Assembly: GCA_020636405.1 (NCBI GenBank)
Contig: JACJXW010000009.1
Location: forward strand, 310,001-374,000
Source of the DNA: Lewinellaceae bacterium
GTDB lineage: Bacteria > Bacteroidota > Bacteroidia > Chitinophagales > Saprospiraceae
Reading direction: 5' to 3'
DNA: 64,000 nt
Below the pieces are notes generated by a model. That model saw nothing but the letters and a program-made list of their open reading frames with translations, had not been told where the DNA came from and did not search any database. Of the stretch, positions 33,004 to 41,746 are shown piece after piece. The translations under genes were made by a program, and so were the position numbers. Within the stretch, counting starts at the first letter, position 1, and each line of letters starts with the position of its first letter.

Positions 33004-35130
33004 ATGAGTTTTGACACGAAAAACATTAGAAACGTTACCCTCCTCGGACACTCTGGTTGTGGGAAGACGACCTTTGCGGAATGCATGCTTTTTGAAGCAG
33101 GGGCCGTCACTCGCCGGGGGTCTGTGGAGGAAGGTAATACCCAATCAGATTTCACCAACATCGAACGCGAACGCGGAAATTCTCTGTTCAGCTCGCTCAT
33201 GCACGTAGAATGGAAGGATTCTAAGATCAATATTCTGGATACGCCAGGTTTTGACGATTTCGTCGGAGAAGTGATCTCCTCTCTGAAAGTCGCCGATACC
33301 GGGGTGATGCTGCTCAATGCGAAGAACGGTGTAGAGGTCGGCACAGAACTCATATGGGAATACGTAGAAAAGTTCGAAACGCCCACTATTTTTGTCATCA
33401 ACCAGGTGGACCACGAAAAGGCCGACTTTGAGGGGACGCTCGAACAGGCGAGAAACAGGTTCGGCCACAAGGTGGTGCCGGTCCAATACCCCCTCAACCC
33501 GGGCACCGGCTTTAATACCATCGTCGATGCGCTTCGGATGACCATGTATGTCTTCCCGCCCGATGGCGGCCGCCCGGAAAAACAGCCCATCCCCGACTCG
33601 GAGATCGAGCGCGCTCAGGAAATGCACAATGCCCTGGTGGAAGCTGCCGCCGAAAATGACGAAGGGCTTATGGAGAAATTCTTCGAAGAAGGCTCCCTGA
33701 CCGAGGAGGAACTGGCGGAAGGGCTGCGTATCGCCATCGCCCACCAGGAACTGTACCCGATATTCTGTTGCTCTTCTACCCAGAATATGGGCAGCGGGCG
33801 CATCATGGGCTTCATCAATGATGTCTGCCCTTCTCCTTCCGACCGCCCTGCTAAACTGCTGGAAGATGGCACCCGCCTTCCTTGTGACAGCAACGCCGAT
33901 ACGACCATCTTTATCTACAAGACCATGTCGGAGCCCCAGGTAGGCAATGTGACTTATTTTAAAGTCTATTCCGGGGCCCTCAATACCGGCGATGAACTGA
34001 TCAATGCCCAGAACCGTACCGCCGAACGCTTCGGGCAGATCTTCGTCGCCGAAGGTAAGAACCGCGATCAGGTCAACCAACTTAAGGCCGGTGACATCGG
34101 CGTGACGGTGAAGCTCAAAAATTCGCATACCAACAACACGCTCAATGTCAAGGGGGAAGATCGAAAAATTAAAGAGATGCAATTTCCCGAACCCCGGATT
34201 CGGGTTGCGGTAAACCCGCCCAGCAAAGGGGATATGGAAAAGCTGATGAAGGCCCTGCATATCATCTCTGAGGAAGACCCCACGCTGATCGTCGAACAGT
34301 CCAAAACCCTCAAACAAACCCTGCTCTTTGGACAGGGACAACTGCACCTCGACCTGGTCAAACACCGCATTGAGAATCTCTACGGGGTATCCATGGATTT
34401 CATCAAACCCCGTATCTCTTACCGGGAGACGATCACCAAAGCTGCCGATACGATGTACCGTCACAAAAAACAGACCGGCGGCGCCGGCCAGTTCGCCGAG
34501 GTACACATGCGCATCGAACCGTATTCTGAAGGCATGCCGGATCCCAGTGGCCTGAGTGTCAGGAATAAAGACATCGAGGAGCTGTCCTGGGGCGGTAAAC
34601 TCGCTTTCTACTGGTGTATCGTCGGTGGTTCCATCGACGCCAAATACTCCAACGCCATCAAGAAAGGGGTGCTGCAGAAAATGGAAGAAGGGCCCCTTAC
34701 CGGTTCTCCCTGTCAGGATATCCGGGTAAGTATATATGACGGTAAAATGCACTCCGTGGACTCCAACGATATGGCTTTCATGCTGGCTTCCACCCAGGCC
34801 TTCAAGCAAGGCTTCCGGGAAGCGGCGCCCCAGATCATGGAGCCCATATACAAGCTGGAGATCCTCTGTGCCGGCGAGGTGATGGGGGATATTATGGGCG
34901 ACCTGCAGACCCGCCGCGCCATCATCATGGGCATGGGCTCGGAGGGCCACTACCAGAAGATCACCGCTCAGGTGCCTCTGGCCGAACTCTACCAGTATTC
35001 CTCCACGCTGCGGTCCCTATCGCAGGGGCGCGCCAAGTTCCACCAGGAATTTGCCAATTTCAGCCCTGTACCGCACGATATCCAGCAGCGGCTGATGGAA
35101 TCACACGAGGAAGAAGCAGCCGAAGCCTGA
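33004..35130 (+). CDS. EF-G paralog (EF-G2-like) with altered GTPase motifs
   Basis: This 708-residue protein has full EF-G architecture: G domain (NVTLLGHSGCGKTTF), domain II, domain III (KALHIISEEDPTLIVEQSKT), domain IV (MYRHKKQTGGAGQFAEVHMR) and domain V ending PLAELYQYSSTLRSLSQGRA. The switch II motif is DTPGFDDF, so the catalytic His of DTPGHVDF is Phe83. Switch I reads RGNS (canonical RGIT, Thr to Ser60), and the G4 motif is NQVD instead of NKxD. A Bacteroides EF-G paralog (EF-G2) is known to support translocation without GTP hydrolysis; this protein shows the same kind of change. It is monocistronic and ends at a clear terminator. Confidence 0.92.
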   Translation: MSFDTKNIRNVTLLGHSGCGKTTFAECMLFEAGAVTRRGSVEEGNTQSDFTNIERERGNSLFSSLMHVEWKDSKINILDTPGFDDFVGEVISSLKVADTGVMLLNAKNGVEVGTELIWEYVEKFETPTIFVINQVDHEKADFEGTLEQARNRFGHKVVPVQYPLNPGTGFNTIVDALRMTMYVFPPDGGRPEKQPIPDSEIERAQEMHNALVEAAAENDEGLMEKFFEEGSLTEEELAEGLRIAIAHQELYPIFCCSSTQNMGSGRIMGFINDVCPSPSDRPAKLLEDGTRLPCDSNADTTIFIYKTMSEPQVGNVTYFKVYSGALNTGDELINAQNRTAERFGQIFVAEGKNRDQVNQLKAGDIGVTVKLKNSHTNNTLNVKGEDRKIKEMQFPEPRIRVAVNPPSKGDMEKLMKALHIISEEDPTLIVEQSKTLKQTLLFGQGQLHLDLVKHRIENLYGVSMDFIKPRISYRETITKAADTMYRHKKQTGGAGQFAEVHMRIEPYSEGMPDPSGLSVRNKDIEELSWGGKLAFYWCIVGGSIDAKYSNAIKKGVLQKMEEGPLTGSPCQDIRVSIYDGKMHSVDSNDMAFMLASTQAFKQGFREAAPQIMEPIYKLEILCAGEVMGDIMGDLQTRRAIIMGMGSEGHYQKITAQVPLAELYQYSSTLRSLSQGRAKFHQEFANFSPVPHDIQQRLMESHEEEAAEA

Positions 35131-35158
35131 TCCGTTTACCGGATACATGAATAATTAA

Positions 35159-35196
35159 CCCGGGGCTGCCCAACCAAGACAGCCTCGGGTTTTTAT
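35159..35196 (+). terminator. Rho-independent terminator of the EF-G paralog gene
   Basis: CCCGGGGCTG and CAGCCTCGGG pair (one G-T), with an 11-nt loop, directly followed by TTTTTAT. Confidence 0.8.
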
Positions 35197-35323
35197 ATGC
35201 ATCAGCCGCCGGAAAGCCAGATTCCTGGCCCTGGAATATCCGCACCTGATAAAGGCCCCCGGCCTGCACTGGAGCAATATTGTCGATGTTTTATGGATCA
35301 GGGGGGGCATTTTGGATGGGGCA

Positions 35324-35351
35324 TAAAAAAAGGCCGGGAATTTTCCCGGCC
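35324..35351 (-). terminator. Rho-independent terminator of the MFS gene
   Basis: GGCCGGGAA/TTCCCGGCC forms a perfect 9-bp stem; read on the minus strand it is followed by a run of seven T. It lies 27 bp after the MFS stop codon. Confidence 0.82.
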
Positions 35352-35378
35352 TCCATGTTTATGGGAATATAAATGTCG

Positions 35379-36527
35379 TTACATCCTGACTCTTCTGCCG
35401 ACCGCCGCCGCTGTCAGGGCCAAAGCGGCGACTACCCCCAGTCCGAAGTTCAGCCCGAAGTGCTCGGCAATGCCGCCGATCAGCGGCGGGCCGATGAGGA
35501 AGCCGACTACGCCGGAACTGGCCACTGCAGCGATGCCTGTACCGGGAGCTACGCCCGGCGTTTTGGCAGCGGCGCTGAAAAGCAGGGGTACTACGGTAGA
35601 AAATCCAAAACCAACCAGCGTGAAGCCGAGGACGGCCGTTGCTGCCGAGGGGATCAACGTTACTACTGCCAGCCCACCGGCGCCCAGGAGGCTGCCTATG
35701 ACAACGAGGCGGCCGGCCCCGAAGCGCATCTTGATGCCGTCGCCGGCAAAACGGCCCAGGGCCATGGCCAGGGAAAAGCCTGCATAACCCAGGCTGGCGA
35801 CGAAGGGGTTGGCATGCAGTATGTTGCGCAGATAGATGGCTCCCCAGTCGGCCACGGCGCCTTCACCGATCATGATACAAAATCCGATGAAGGCCAGCCC
35901 CAGCAGCGCCTTGCCCGGCAGGGCGAAGGAGGAACCGTCCGACTCGCTGTTGGGCAGGGCAAAAATGACCGGCCGCAGCAACAACTGCAGGCCAACCATC
36001 AGCAGGGCCACGGCAATGAGGTGGCTCTGCAGGGGGACGCCCGCCGCCGCAACCAGGCCAGCACTGCCGGCCCCTATCATGGCGCCCAGGCTGAACATAC
36101 CATGACAGACGGACATGATGGTGATGCGGTATTGCTGCTCGATGGCGGCTGCCGCCGCATTCATCGAAATGTTCATGAAACTGTTGAACATCCCCACTAT
36201 AAAGAGCCCGCCCATCAGCGCCCATTGGCTTTGGGCAAATGCGGGGAAGGGCAGGCTGGCACAAAACAGGAGCGTGGAGAAGATCATCGCCCGCCCGGTG
36301 TGGAGGCGCTTCAACAGCCAGCCCGCAAAGGGCATCAGTGCGAGGGCGCCCAGCGGCAGCCCCAGCAGGGCCATGCCCAGTTGCCCTTCTGAAAGGGCAA
36401 GGGCCGACTGAACTTCCGGAAGCCGGGCCAGCCAACTGCCGAATAGTATACTCAATGTCATAAAAGTGAGCCCTACCGAAAGGCTCGGCAAATGAAAAGC
36501 AAAAGCTTTTAATGTTCTGATCATCAT
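35379..36527 (-). CDS. MFS transporter (YbjJ-like)
   Basis: This 382-residue major-facilitator protein has twelve hydrophobic stretches. It begins MMIRTLKAFAFHLPSLSVGL and has the FGSWLARLPEVQSALALSEG loop, GWLLKRLHTGRAMIF, SMNAAAAAIEQQYR, VCHGMFSLGAMIGAG and GEGAVADWGAIYLR, all typical of the YbjJ/fucose-permease-like branch. The substrate is unknown. The ATG at 36525-36527 was preferred to the TTG two codons upstream. A hairpin-terminator structure stands ~50 bp before the start and may be a leader or a separate small RNA; a strong terminator follows the gene. Confidence 0.87.
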   Translation of the reverse strand: MMIRTLKAFAFHLPSLSVGLTFMTLSILFGSWLARLPEVQSALALSEGQLGMALLGLPLGALALMPFAGWLLKRLHTGRAMIFSTLLFCASLPFPAFAQSQWALMGGLFIVGMFNSFMNISMNAAAAAIEQQYRITIMSVCHGMFSLGAMIGAGSAGLVAAAGVPLQSHLIAVALLMVGLQLLLRPVIFALPNSESDGSSFALPGKALLGLAFIGFCIMIGEGAVADWGAIYLRNILHANPFVASLGYAGFSLAMALGRFAGDGIKMRFGAGRLVVIGSLLGAGGLAVVTLIPSAATAVLGFTLVGFGFSTVVPLLFSAAAKTPGVAPGTGIAAVASSGVVGFLIGPPLIGGIAEHFGLNFGLGVVAALALTAAAVGRRVRM

Positions 36528-36576
36528 ATGCAATTGGGTGATTTTACTTTGTTCCTTTTCTTACGAAATATCGTCA

Positions 36577-36660
36577 TAAAAAATGGGACTTCCTTTTAGG
36601 AAGCCCCGCATCAAGGTTAAATGGTAATGTATGAAACTCCGTATTGATGCCGCAAAGGTA
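36577..36660 (-). ncRNA. Candidate small RNA or riboswitch-like leader upstream of the MFS gene
   Basis: On the minus strand TACCTTTGC (36652-36660) fits the Bacteroidota -7 consensus. It is followed by GCATCAA...TTGATGC (7-bp stem enclosing 29 nt, 36608-36650), and then by GGGGCTTCC/GGAAGTCCC with a TTTTTT tract, a complete intrinsic terminator 50 nt before the MFS start. This promoter, aptamer-sized stem and terminator in ~85 bp suggests an attenuated leader or an independent sRNA. It matches no riboswitch family I can name. Confidence 0.45.
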
Positions 36661-37018
36661 GAGGAGAAAGGGAGGCGCATCTTCCATGATTTTTGCAAAT
36701 ACTGGTACTCCATTGATGAAGAAAGCCGCCTGTGGAGAAGCCAGGTTAATTCTGTGTTAAATCGTATTTTTTTTCACTTAGTGTAAAAACAACAAGAACT
36801 CTTTTTTCGTTTCTCGTGTTGTTGTTAGCATTAGGAAACATGCAGCTGCGGAGAGTGTGCTTTCCGTAGCCCTGACCAGATTAGTTGTTCGTCCCCGCCC
36901 GCCATAGTTTTATGCGGAGGCGGGGATTCGTGACTCGTTGATTGAGCAACCCAATCAACCAGTAAACCAGTCAATCTCCTCTCCGCCGTGCATTTTCCAG
37001 CATAAACAAGTAAAGAGT

Positions 37019-37882
37019 ATGAAGGCAGTTTTGGAAAGAATAGAGCCGGTTTTTGGTAGCTCGTTCACTATCCGGCGATTTGATGACCTGGAAGCCTGCA
37101 ACCGGCCGCACTGGCACTTCCACCCGGAGTACGAGATCGTTTACATTTCCAATGGGCGGGGAAAACGCCACATCGGAGATCATGTTTCTTTTTACGAAGA
37201 TGGGGACCTGATCTTTCTTGGCCCCAATCTCCCGCATTTTGGTTTTGCAGAAGAGCTTTTCGAAGAACATGTGGAGATTGTGGTGCAAATGAAAGAAGAT
37301 TTCCTGGGCCAGGATTTTCTGGGCAAGCCGGAAATGGAATCGATTCGCCGCCTCTTCGACCGGTCGCGCCAGGGGATCTCTTTTGGGGGCGCCCTGAAGC
37401 AGAAGGTAGGCCGGCGCCTCCAGAATATGATGGAACTTGGAGGTTTTGAACGCCTCCTGGAACTATTGTCCATTCTTCAGGAAATGGCACAGTCGGCCGA
37501 TTATAAAATGCTCAACGCCAGTGGTTTTGCCTTGGAAGTGAACGCTCAGGACCAACGCCGCATGGAGGCTGTTTACTCCTATGTAGAAGAAGATTTTCAG
37601 GCGGAGGTCAACCTGGATGAGGCCGCCGCCCGGGTCAATATGACGGTGCCTGCCTTTTGTCGGTATTTCAAGAAACTGACCCGCAAGACCTTCAGCCAGT
37701 TTGTCAACGAGTTTCGCATTGCCCATGCCTGCCGGCTGTTGGGGGACGACACCCTCACGATCGCCGCCGTCAGCTTTGACAGCGGTTTCAATAACCTGTC
37801 CCACTTTAACCGGCAGTTTAAGAGCATCACCGGGCTCAGCCCCCGCGACTACCGGAAAAGCCTGAAAAAAGTGGTCTCCTAA
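37019..37882 (+). CDS. AraC family regulator with N-terminal cupin domain
   Basis: The protein of 287 residues has an N-terminal cupin sensor domain (CNRPHWHFHPEYEIVYISNG, GDLIFLGPNLPHFGF), a helical linker, and a C-terminal double HTH (VNLDEAAARVNMTVPAFCRY and TIAAVSFDSGFNNLSHFNRQ, ending ITGLSPRDYRKS). This is the MelR/RhaS-like layout in which the cupin binds a small ligand. The ATG at 37019 begins the cupin; the open frame extends upstream through low-complexity sequence. No target operon adjoins; the next gene is a lipoprotein with its own promoter. Confidence 0.92.
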   Translation: MKAVLERIEPVFGSSFTIRRFDDLEACNRPHWHFHPEYEIVYISNGRGKRHIGDHVSFYEDGDLIFLGPNLPHFGFAEELFEEHVEIVVQMKEDFLGQDFLGKPEMESIRRLFDRSRQGISFGGALKQKVGRRLQNMMELGGFERLLELLSILQEMAQSADYKMLNASGFALEVNAQDQRRMEAVYSYVEEDFQAEVNLDEAAARVNMTVPAFCRYFKKLTRKTFSQFVNEFRIAHACRLLGDDTLTIAAVSFDSGFNNLSHFNRQFKSITGLSPRDYRKSLKKVVS

Positions 37883-37888
37883 TCGGAG

Positions 37889-37929
37889 GCCGGGAAAGTT
37901 TAACTTCAAAAGTTGCAAACTTTCCCGGC
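37889..37929 (+). terminator. Hairpin terminator of the AraC gene overlapping the next promoter
   Basis: GCCGGGAAAGTTT and AAACTTTCCCGGC form a perfect 13-bp stem starting 7 bp after the AraC stop. There is no T-run. The -33 element of the following lipoprotein promoter lies in the loop, so folding and promoter use may interact. Confidence 0.5.
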
Positions 37930-37945
37930 TACACTATACTTTTGC
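37913..37945 (+). promoter_or_regulatory. Bacteroidota-type promoter of the lipoprotein gene
   Basis: TTG (37913-37915), 21 bp, then TACTTTTGC (37937-37945), a TAnnTTTG -7 box. Predicted leader of about 20 nt before the ATG at 37971. Confidence 0.6.
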
Positions 37946-37970
37946 CGTTATTCCGGCAAATTTCCTTTTC

Positions 37971-38399
37971 ATGAAAAAGCTTGCATTCCTCGTGCTCCTT
38001 TTGTCTGTTATCTATAGTTCCTGTGTAGATAATAAGCCGCCTGGAAAATACCTCACCGGCAGTTGGAGTTATGATGTTCAGTCCATTCTGGATTCAGCCC
38101 GCCTGATGAACCCCTCTGAAAACGAAATGGCGATGGTGGAAGGCGCTATGACGATCTACAAAGATGCTGTTTTTGAGTTCAAGGAATCAGGCGGCCTGGT
38201 AGTCGTCACCAATGGTATTGAGCAAACAGGCACCTGGTCGATGAGCAGCGACGGAAAACAGCTGATCATCAATCTCAGTGGGCAGGGGCAGCCCAACGAA
38301 ATCCTGGAGCTGACCGAAAAACGTTTGGTGCTTGCACCTATTCCCGAGCTCGGCTTGTTCTATAAACGGATCTTCGTTCCCGCTGGCGCCCCCCGGTAG
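37971..38399 (+). CDS. Small lipoprotein, lipocalin-like
   Basis: This 142-residue protein starts with MKKLAFLVLLLSVIYSSC (lipobox YSSC, Cys18). KYLTGSWSYDVQSI, FEFKESGGLVVVTNGIEQTG, TWSMSSDGKQLIINL and ILELTEKRLVL give the short beta-strand pattern of lipocalin-like domains common in Bacteroidota lipoproteins. The ligand is unknown. It is transcribed alone from the TTG/TACTTTTGC promoter. Confidence 0.75.
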   Translation: MKKLAFLVLLLSVIYSSCVDNKPPGKYLTGSWSYDVQSILDSARLMNPSENEMAMVEGAMTIYKDAVFEFKESGGLVVVTNGIEQTGTWSMSSDGKQLIINLSGQGQPNEILELTEKRLVLAPIPELGLFYKRIFVPAGAPR

Positions 38400-38526
38400 C
38401 CTAATGACTGCGCTGCTACGTTACGAGTTCAAAAAAATTTGGGCTACTGGTGTAACCTTCCCTTCCCTTCCCCCGTAGAACATCCTAATTTTTTATCAAA
38501 CAACTTTGTGTGGCAAAGTGCTTTAT

Positions 38527-39207
38527 ATGAGCAGCGTAGACCCTAATCGACATCATTTGGAAACATTGAGTGAGATCCGCTCTTTGATGGAGCGTTCATC
38601 CCGGTTCATCTCGCTGAGCGGTTTGTCGGGGGTTGTGGCTGGTGTGGCGGCAATGATAGGAGGGGCGTTGGTTTATGTTTTTTTAGGCGTAAGCCCTTTT
38701 GATCAAAGCCGGGCTTATTACGTCATGGCGCCGGAGGTACACAGGTGGGGGCTGGACTATCTGACGTTTTTTATCCTGGATGCGGTGGGTGTCTTTATCC
38801 TTGCGTTGAGTTTCGGTATTTTTTTTACGACCCGTAAGGCCCGGCGTAAGAGGCAAAAGATCTGGGATACATTGACTCGGCGTTTGCTGGTCAGCCTGGG
38901 TATTCCCTTGGTTACAGGTGGTTTTTTCTGCCTGGCATTGCTCAACTATGGGTTGATCGGCCTGGTAGCGCCGACGACCTTGATCTTCTATGGCCTGGCG
39001 TTGGTTAATGCCAGTAAATTTACCTTGCGCGATGTACATTACCTGGGGCTTTGCGAGATCGCATTGGGCCTTCTGGCTACTTTTTACAGGGGTTTTGGGC
39101 TGGAAGCATGGATTATAGGATTTGGATTCCTGCATATCATATATGGCGTTTGGATGTATTACAAATACGAAGCTGGCGAGAACAAACGGGAGAGTGTTGG
39201 GCCATAG
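38527..39207 (+). CDS. Multi-pass membrane protein of unknown function
   Basis: This 226-residue protein has six likely membrane helices (for example GLSGVVAGVAAMIGGALVYVF, LTFFILDAVGVFILALSFGI, LLVSLGIPLVTGGFFCLALL, LIGLVAPTTLIFYGLALVNA and WIIGFGFLHIIYGVWMYYKY). The N-terminal MSSVDPNRHHLETLSEIRSL is cytoplasmic and helical. It is not a known transporter family by motif. A winged-helix regulator starts 42 bp after its stop, and the pair recurs in Bacteroidota as a membrane protein plus MarR/ArsR-like regulator. The ATG at 38527 is preferred to an upstream TTG at 38506. Confidence 0.7.
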   Translation: MSSVDPNRHHLETLSEIRSLMERSSRFISLSGLSGVVAGVAAMIGGALVYVFLGVSPFDQSRAYYVMAPEVHRWGLDYLTFFILDAVGVFILALSFGIFFTTRKARRKRQKIWDTLTRRLLVSLGIPLVTGGFFCLALLNYGLIGLVAPTTLIFYGLALVNASKFTLRDVHYLGLCEIALGLLATFYRGFGLEAWIIGFGFLHIIYGVWMYYKYEAGENKRESVGP

Positions 39208-39249
39208 CCGGAATGAGCGTCTGCTATCCAACCTCTAACCTCACAGAAG

Positions 39250-39573
39250 ATGAAAGAACTGTTTACAAGGCTCAATAAAGTATTTGATAACCGGTTACGC
39301 CTCGCTATCATGTCCATCTTATTGGTCGATGACGAGGCCGATTTCAACCGCTTAAAGGAGATGCTGGACGCTACGGACGGCAACCTGGCCAGCCACCTCC
39401 GGGCCTTGGAAAAAGAGGGCTACCTTAAAGTGCACAAGAAATTTGTTGGCCGTAAGCCGAATACGACCTACGAAGTGACGGCTTCCGGGCGAGAGGCTTT
39501 TAGCAGGCATTTGGAAGCCCTGGAAAAGATACTAAATGCAAGTCGGACGGAACTGTCCTCTGACAATGAATAG
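39250..39573 (+). CDS. Winged-helix transcriptional regulator (ArsR/MarR-like)
   Basis: This 107-residue protein is essentially one wHTH domain: LNKVFDNRLRLAIMSILLVD, DFNRLKEMLDATDGNLASHL (recognition helix) and the wing LRALEKEGYLKVHKKFVGRK followed by TTYEVTASGREAFSRHLEAL. It belongs to the DNA-binding domain type often annotated as transcriptional regulator next to a membrane protein, and probably controls the upstream gene. It has no metal-binding cysteines, so it is not a classical ArsR sensor. Confidence 0.85.
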   Translation: MKELFTRLNKVFDNRLRLAIMSILLVDDEADFNRLKEMLDATDGNLASHLRALEKEGYLKVHKKFVGRKPNTTYEVTASGREAFSRHLEALEKILNASRTELSSDNE

Positions 39574-40170
39574 GCAGGCAAACAGGCCGGAAAAGAGAAG
39601 TTAAGGCCGGTTTTCAGGTGCTGTCCGGCTGGTGATCGAATGTGGTATCGAATAAAATTGAATTACCTGGCCTACGATAAATGCGCTTAAAAGTTGATTC
39701 TTCAAGGAAGGATCGAAGGCAGCTCAATTGCCGGTGATCCTCCTTCCCCCCATCTACCCCCCACCCACCCCCCTTAAATTTGGAGATTGATTGGAGGCAA
39801 CCCTGTAGGTTAACGCTAACTGGGCCTGCCCGTGGAATAAATATAAATTCCACAGGGTGAACCAAAATTTTTTGGCGTCGAAGACGATAAGCCCGCGTCC
39901 CCTCGAGTTGACGGGTGTAACGTCTCCGGCCCAAATACACTGACGCATAACTGGTCAGCCTATTTGGGGGTCCGGGTTCACGTCTTCAGGGCAGCTACGC
40001 AAAACGTTACAATCAGGAAAGTTCCGGGGTTGTGTACGATGCACGGGGCCGGCAGGAGCTTGGGGCTGTGTACGATATACGAAGCTCCTCTTGGCTGTTC
40101 AACGTTAGAATGGTAGCCTCAAAAACAAACACTCTTAGTTCAAACCATATTTACTAACAATTATTAAACC
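39574..40170. other. 597-bp non-coding stretch with hairpin and short direct repeats
   Basis: I see no convincing gene. A hairpin CCCAAATA...TATTTGGG with inner CTGAC/GTCAG lies at 39930-39968. Two related segments, GGTTGTGTACGATGCACGGG and GGCTGTGTACGATATACGAA, stand about 40 bp apart near 40030 and 40070. GC-rich patches and short antisense frames here have no protein features. Confidence 0.4.
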
Positions 40171-41163
40171 ATGAAACGATTACTTTTTACATTTGGATCT
40201 CTGCTTTTTTCTTTCATTTCGGTTTTCGGCCAATCTTCGGAGTTCGACGCCGGCGGCTTCGACGCCATGCGGATAGAGAACGAGATCAAACTGGCTGTGC
40301 CGAACGAGATCGTGGACTCCGTCTGGAAATACCTGACTACCCGCTACGACAACAATAATCTGTTCCTGAAGGAATTCGATCCCGGCTTTAGTACCAAGGC
40401 CGCTGAAGACTTCTTCATTGACCAGTATTACGACAACGAGGAGATGGAATTGCTTAAACGGCAGTTTGGCGTAAGGCACCGTTCCCGTTACGTACTCACC
40501 GACAGTACCGACCGAAAAAACGGGCGGCAGCTTCTGCAGGTAAAGATCAATGACATTGGAGATAATGAGCTGAACCGGGCGGAATATAAGTACCCCATCA
40601 AATATTATGGGACGCCGAGCACGCCCATAGAAGGACACCCGCTTTTCCGTAAAATACACCAGGACCACCGTGCAGCCCTTGCCGCCCGCCTGAAAGAATA
40701 CGGAATAAACGCTTTAAGCCTTTTCCCCACCATCAAGATCGAACAACTGCGCCGGCGGGTCTATATCTCGCTGAACAGTGCTCCTTTCGCTACGATGACC
40801 CTCGATGGGGTGACCGCCTCTTTTGCCGGGAAGTCGGCCCATTATACAGAACTGGAGCTGGAATTGAACGAGATCAACTATACCCTGGGAGACTCTACCA
40901 CAAGGGCAAAGATGGAAGCGATCAACGAATCTATCAAAGGAGACCTGCTGGCCACCTTCCCCTCCATCAAACAAGACCAAACACCGAAATACAATAAGGG
41001 GTTCGAGGCCCTCGGCCTCCAGGATTTCTCCTCACGGCCCATCTTCGGCCTCCAGGAAGATTACCTGTCCATCGGCCTGATCTTTATTCTTGTCTTAAGC
41101 ACCTTCTTCTTTGACAGATTGGATAAGAAGGCGTGGCAGGCCGGTTCCGAAGCCCAATTCTGA
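40171..41163 (+). CDS. Exported CYTH domain protein with C-terminal membrane anchor
   Basis: This 330-residue protein begins with signal peptide MKRLLFTFGSLLFSFISVFG. The CYTH/triphosphate-tunnel fold follows, with the ENEIK motif (ExExK, residues 36-40), the DFFIDQYYDNEEMELLKRQF strand, FGVRHRSRYVL, ELNRAEYKYPIKYYG, TIKIEQLRRRVYISLN and YTELELELNE, giving the alternating Glu/Lys/Arg lining of the tunnel. Near the C-terminus IGLIFILVLSTFFFDRLD is a membrane helix. CYTH enzymes act on triphosphates or polyphosphate, usually in the cytosol; placing the domain outside the inner membrane is unusual. VTC-type polyphosphate domains are the nearest comparison. Function here is inference. Confidence 0.75.
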   Translation: MKRLLFTFGSLLFSFISVFGQSSEFDAGGFDAMRIENEIKLAVPNEIVDSVWKYLTTRYDNNNLFLKEFDPGFSTKAAEDFFIDQYYDNEEMELLKRQFGVRHRSRYVLTDSTDRKNGRQLLQVKINDIGDNELNRAEYKYPIKYYGTPSTPIEGHPLFRKIHQDHRAALAARLKEYGINALSLFPTIKIEQLRRRVYISLNSAPFATMTLDGVTASFAGKSAHYTELELELNEINYTLGDSTTRAKMEAINESIKGDLLATFPSIKQDQTPKYNKGFEALGLQDFSSRPIFGLQEDYLSIGLIFILVLSTFFFDRLDKKAWQAGSEAQF

Positions 41164-41249
41164 GTTTGCCCCTACAGCGCTTGATTTTTTCGGCTTTTTG
41201 CCGTTGTTGCCAAGTGGGTATTTAACCTGCAAATCCCTATACTTTCCAT

Positions 41250-41309
41250 AGCCCTCGGCGGTTCAAAAAAGGAGGCCTGCTCATTTTTTTGAACATTCGC
41301 TGAGGGCTT
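41250..41309. repeat. 60-bp long inverted repeat
   Basis: TAGCCCTCGGCGGTTCAAAA pairs imperfectly with the complement of TTTTGAACATTCGCTGAGGG across a 16-nt centre. It stands 87 bp after the CYTH stop and may terminate it or be a foldback element. The rest of 41164-41746 holds no gene that I can recognise. Confidence 0.5.
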
Positions 41310-41746
41310 ATTTTGCTCTTTGTCCATGTAATTCTTTAGGTTGGCTTCGAGACGGCATTTTTAGGTTTTGTTTGCCCCATTTGAAGGGAGCAAGGGCTGA
41401 AAAAGCCTGGCCATCCTTTAGGATTGAGGCAAAGCCAGGCGCATTCAGCCGGATAGGCAGTTACTTCCCTGTTCCAATTACGAACTGGTTCAGCATTCAA
41501 CCCCGGGCCCAACCGGAGCATTTTTCTCTAAACATCCTTTCGTACTTCACTGGTTTTTTCGACAGATTGCACTGGCGCTTCCTACCGTATCGAAAACCCC
41601 TGTAAATACAGGAATTGCAGACGATACAGTATTAACCATTATATAATTACCACTTTACATATACTTCACATATAAACCGGAATTTGTGGGAGTTATCTGG
41701 GCCTGGCGCAAAAAGCAGTACCCTAATCACATTTTATCCGGCCTTT

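Noticed and set aside
33145..34950. 601-codon open frame on the - strand opposite the EF-G paralog
   Set aside because: Shadow of the EF-G gene, which shows full motif order.
39249..40170. tRNA or other structured RNA around 39930-39970
   Set aside because: A hairpin is present, but there is no cloverleaf, no TTCRA loop in place and no CCA-type end.
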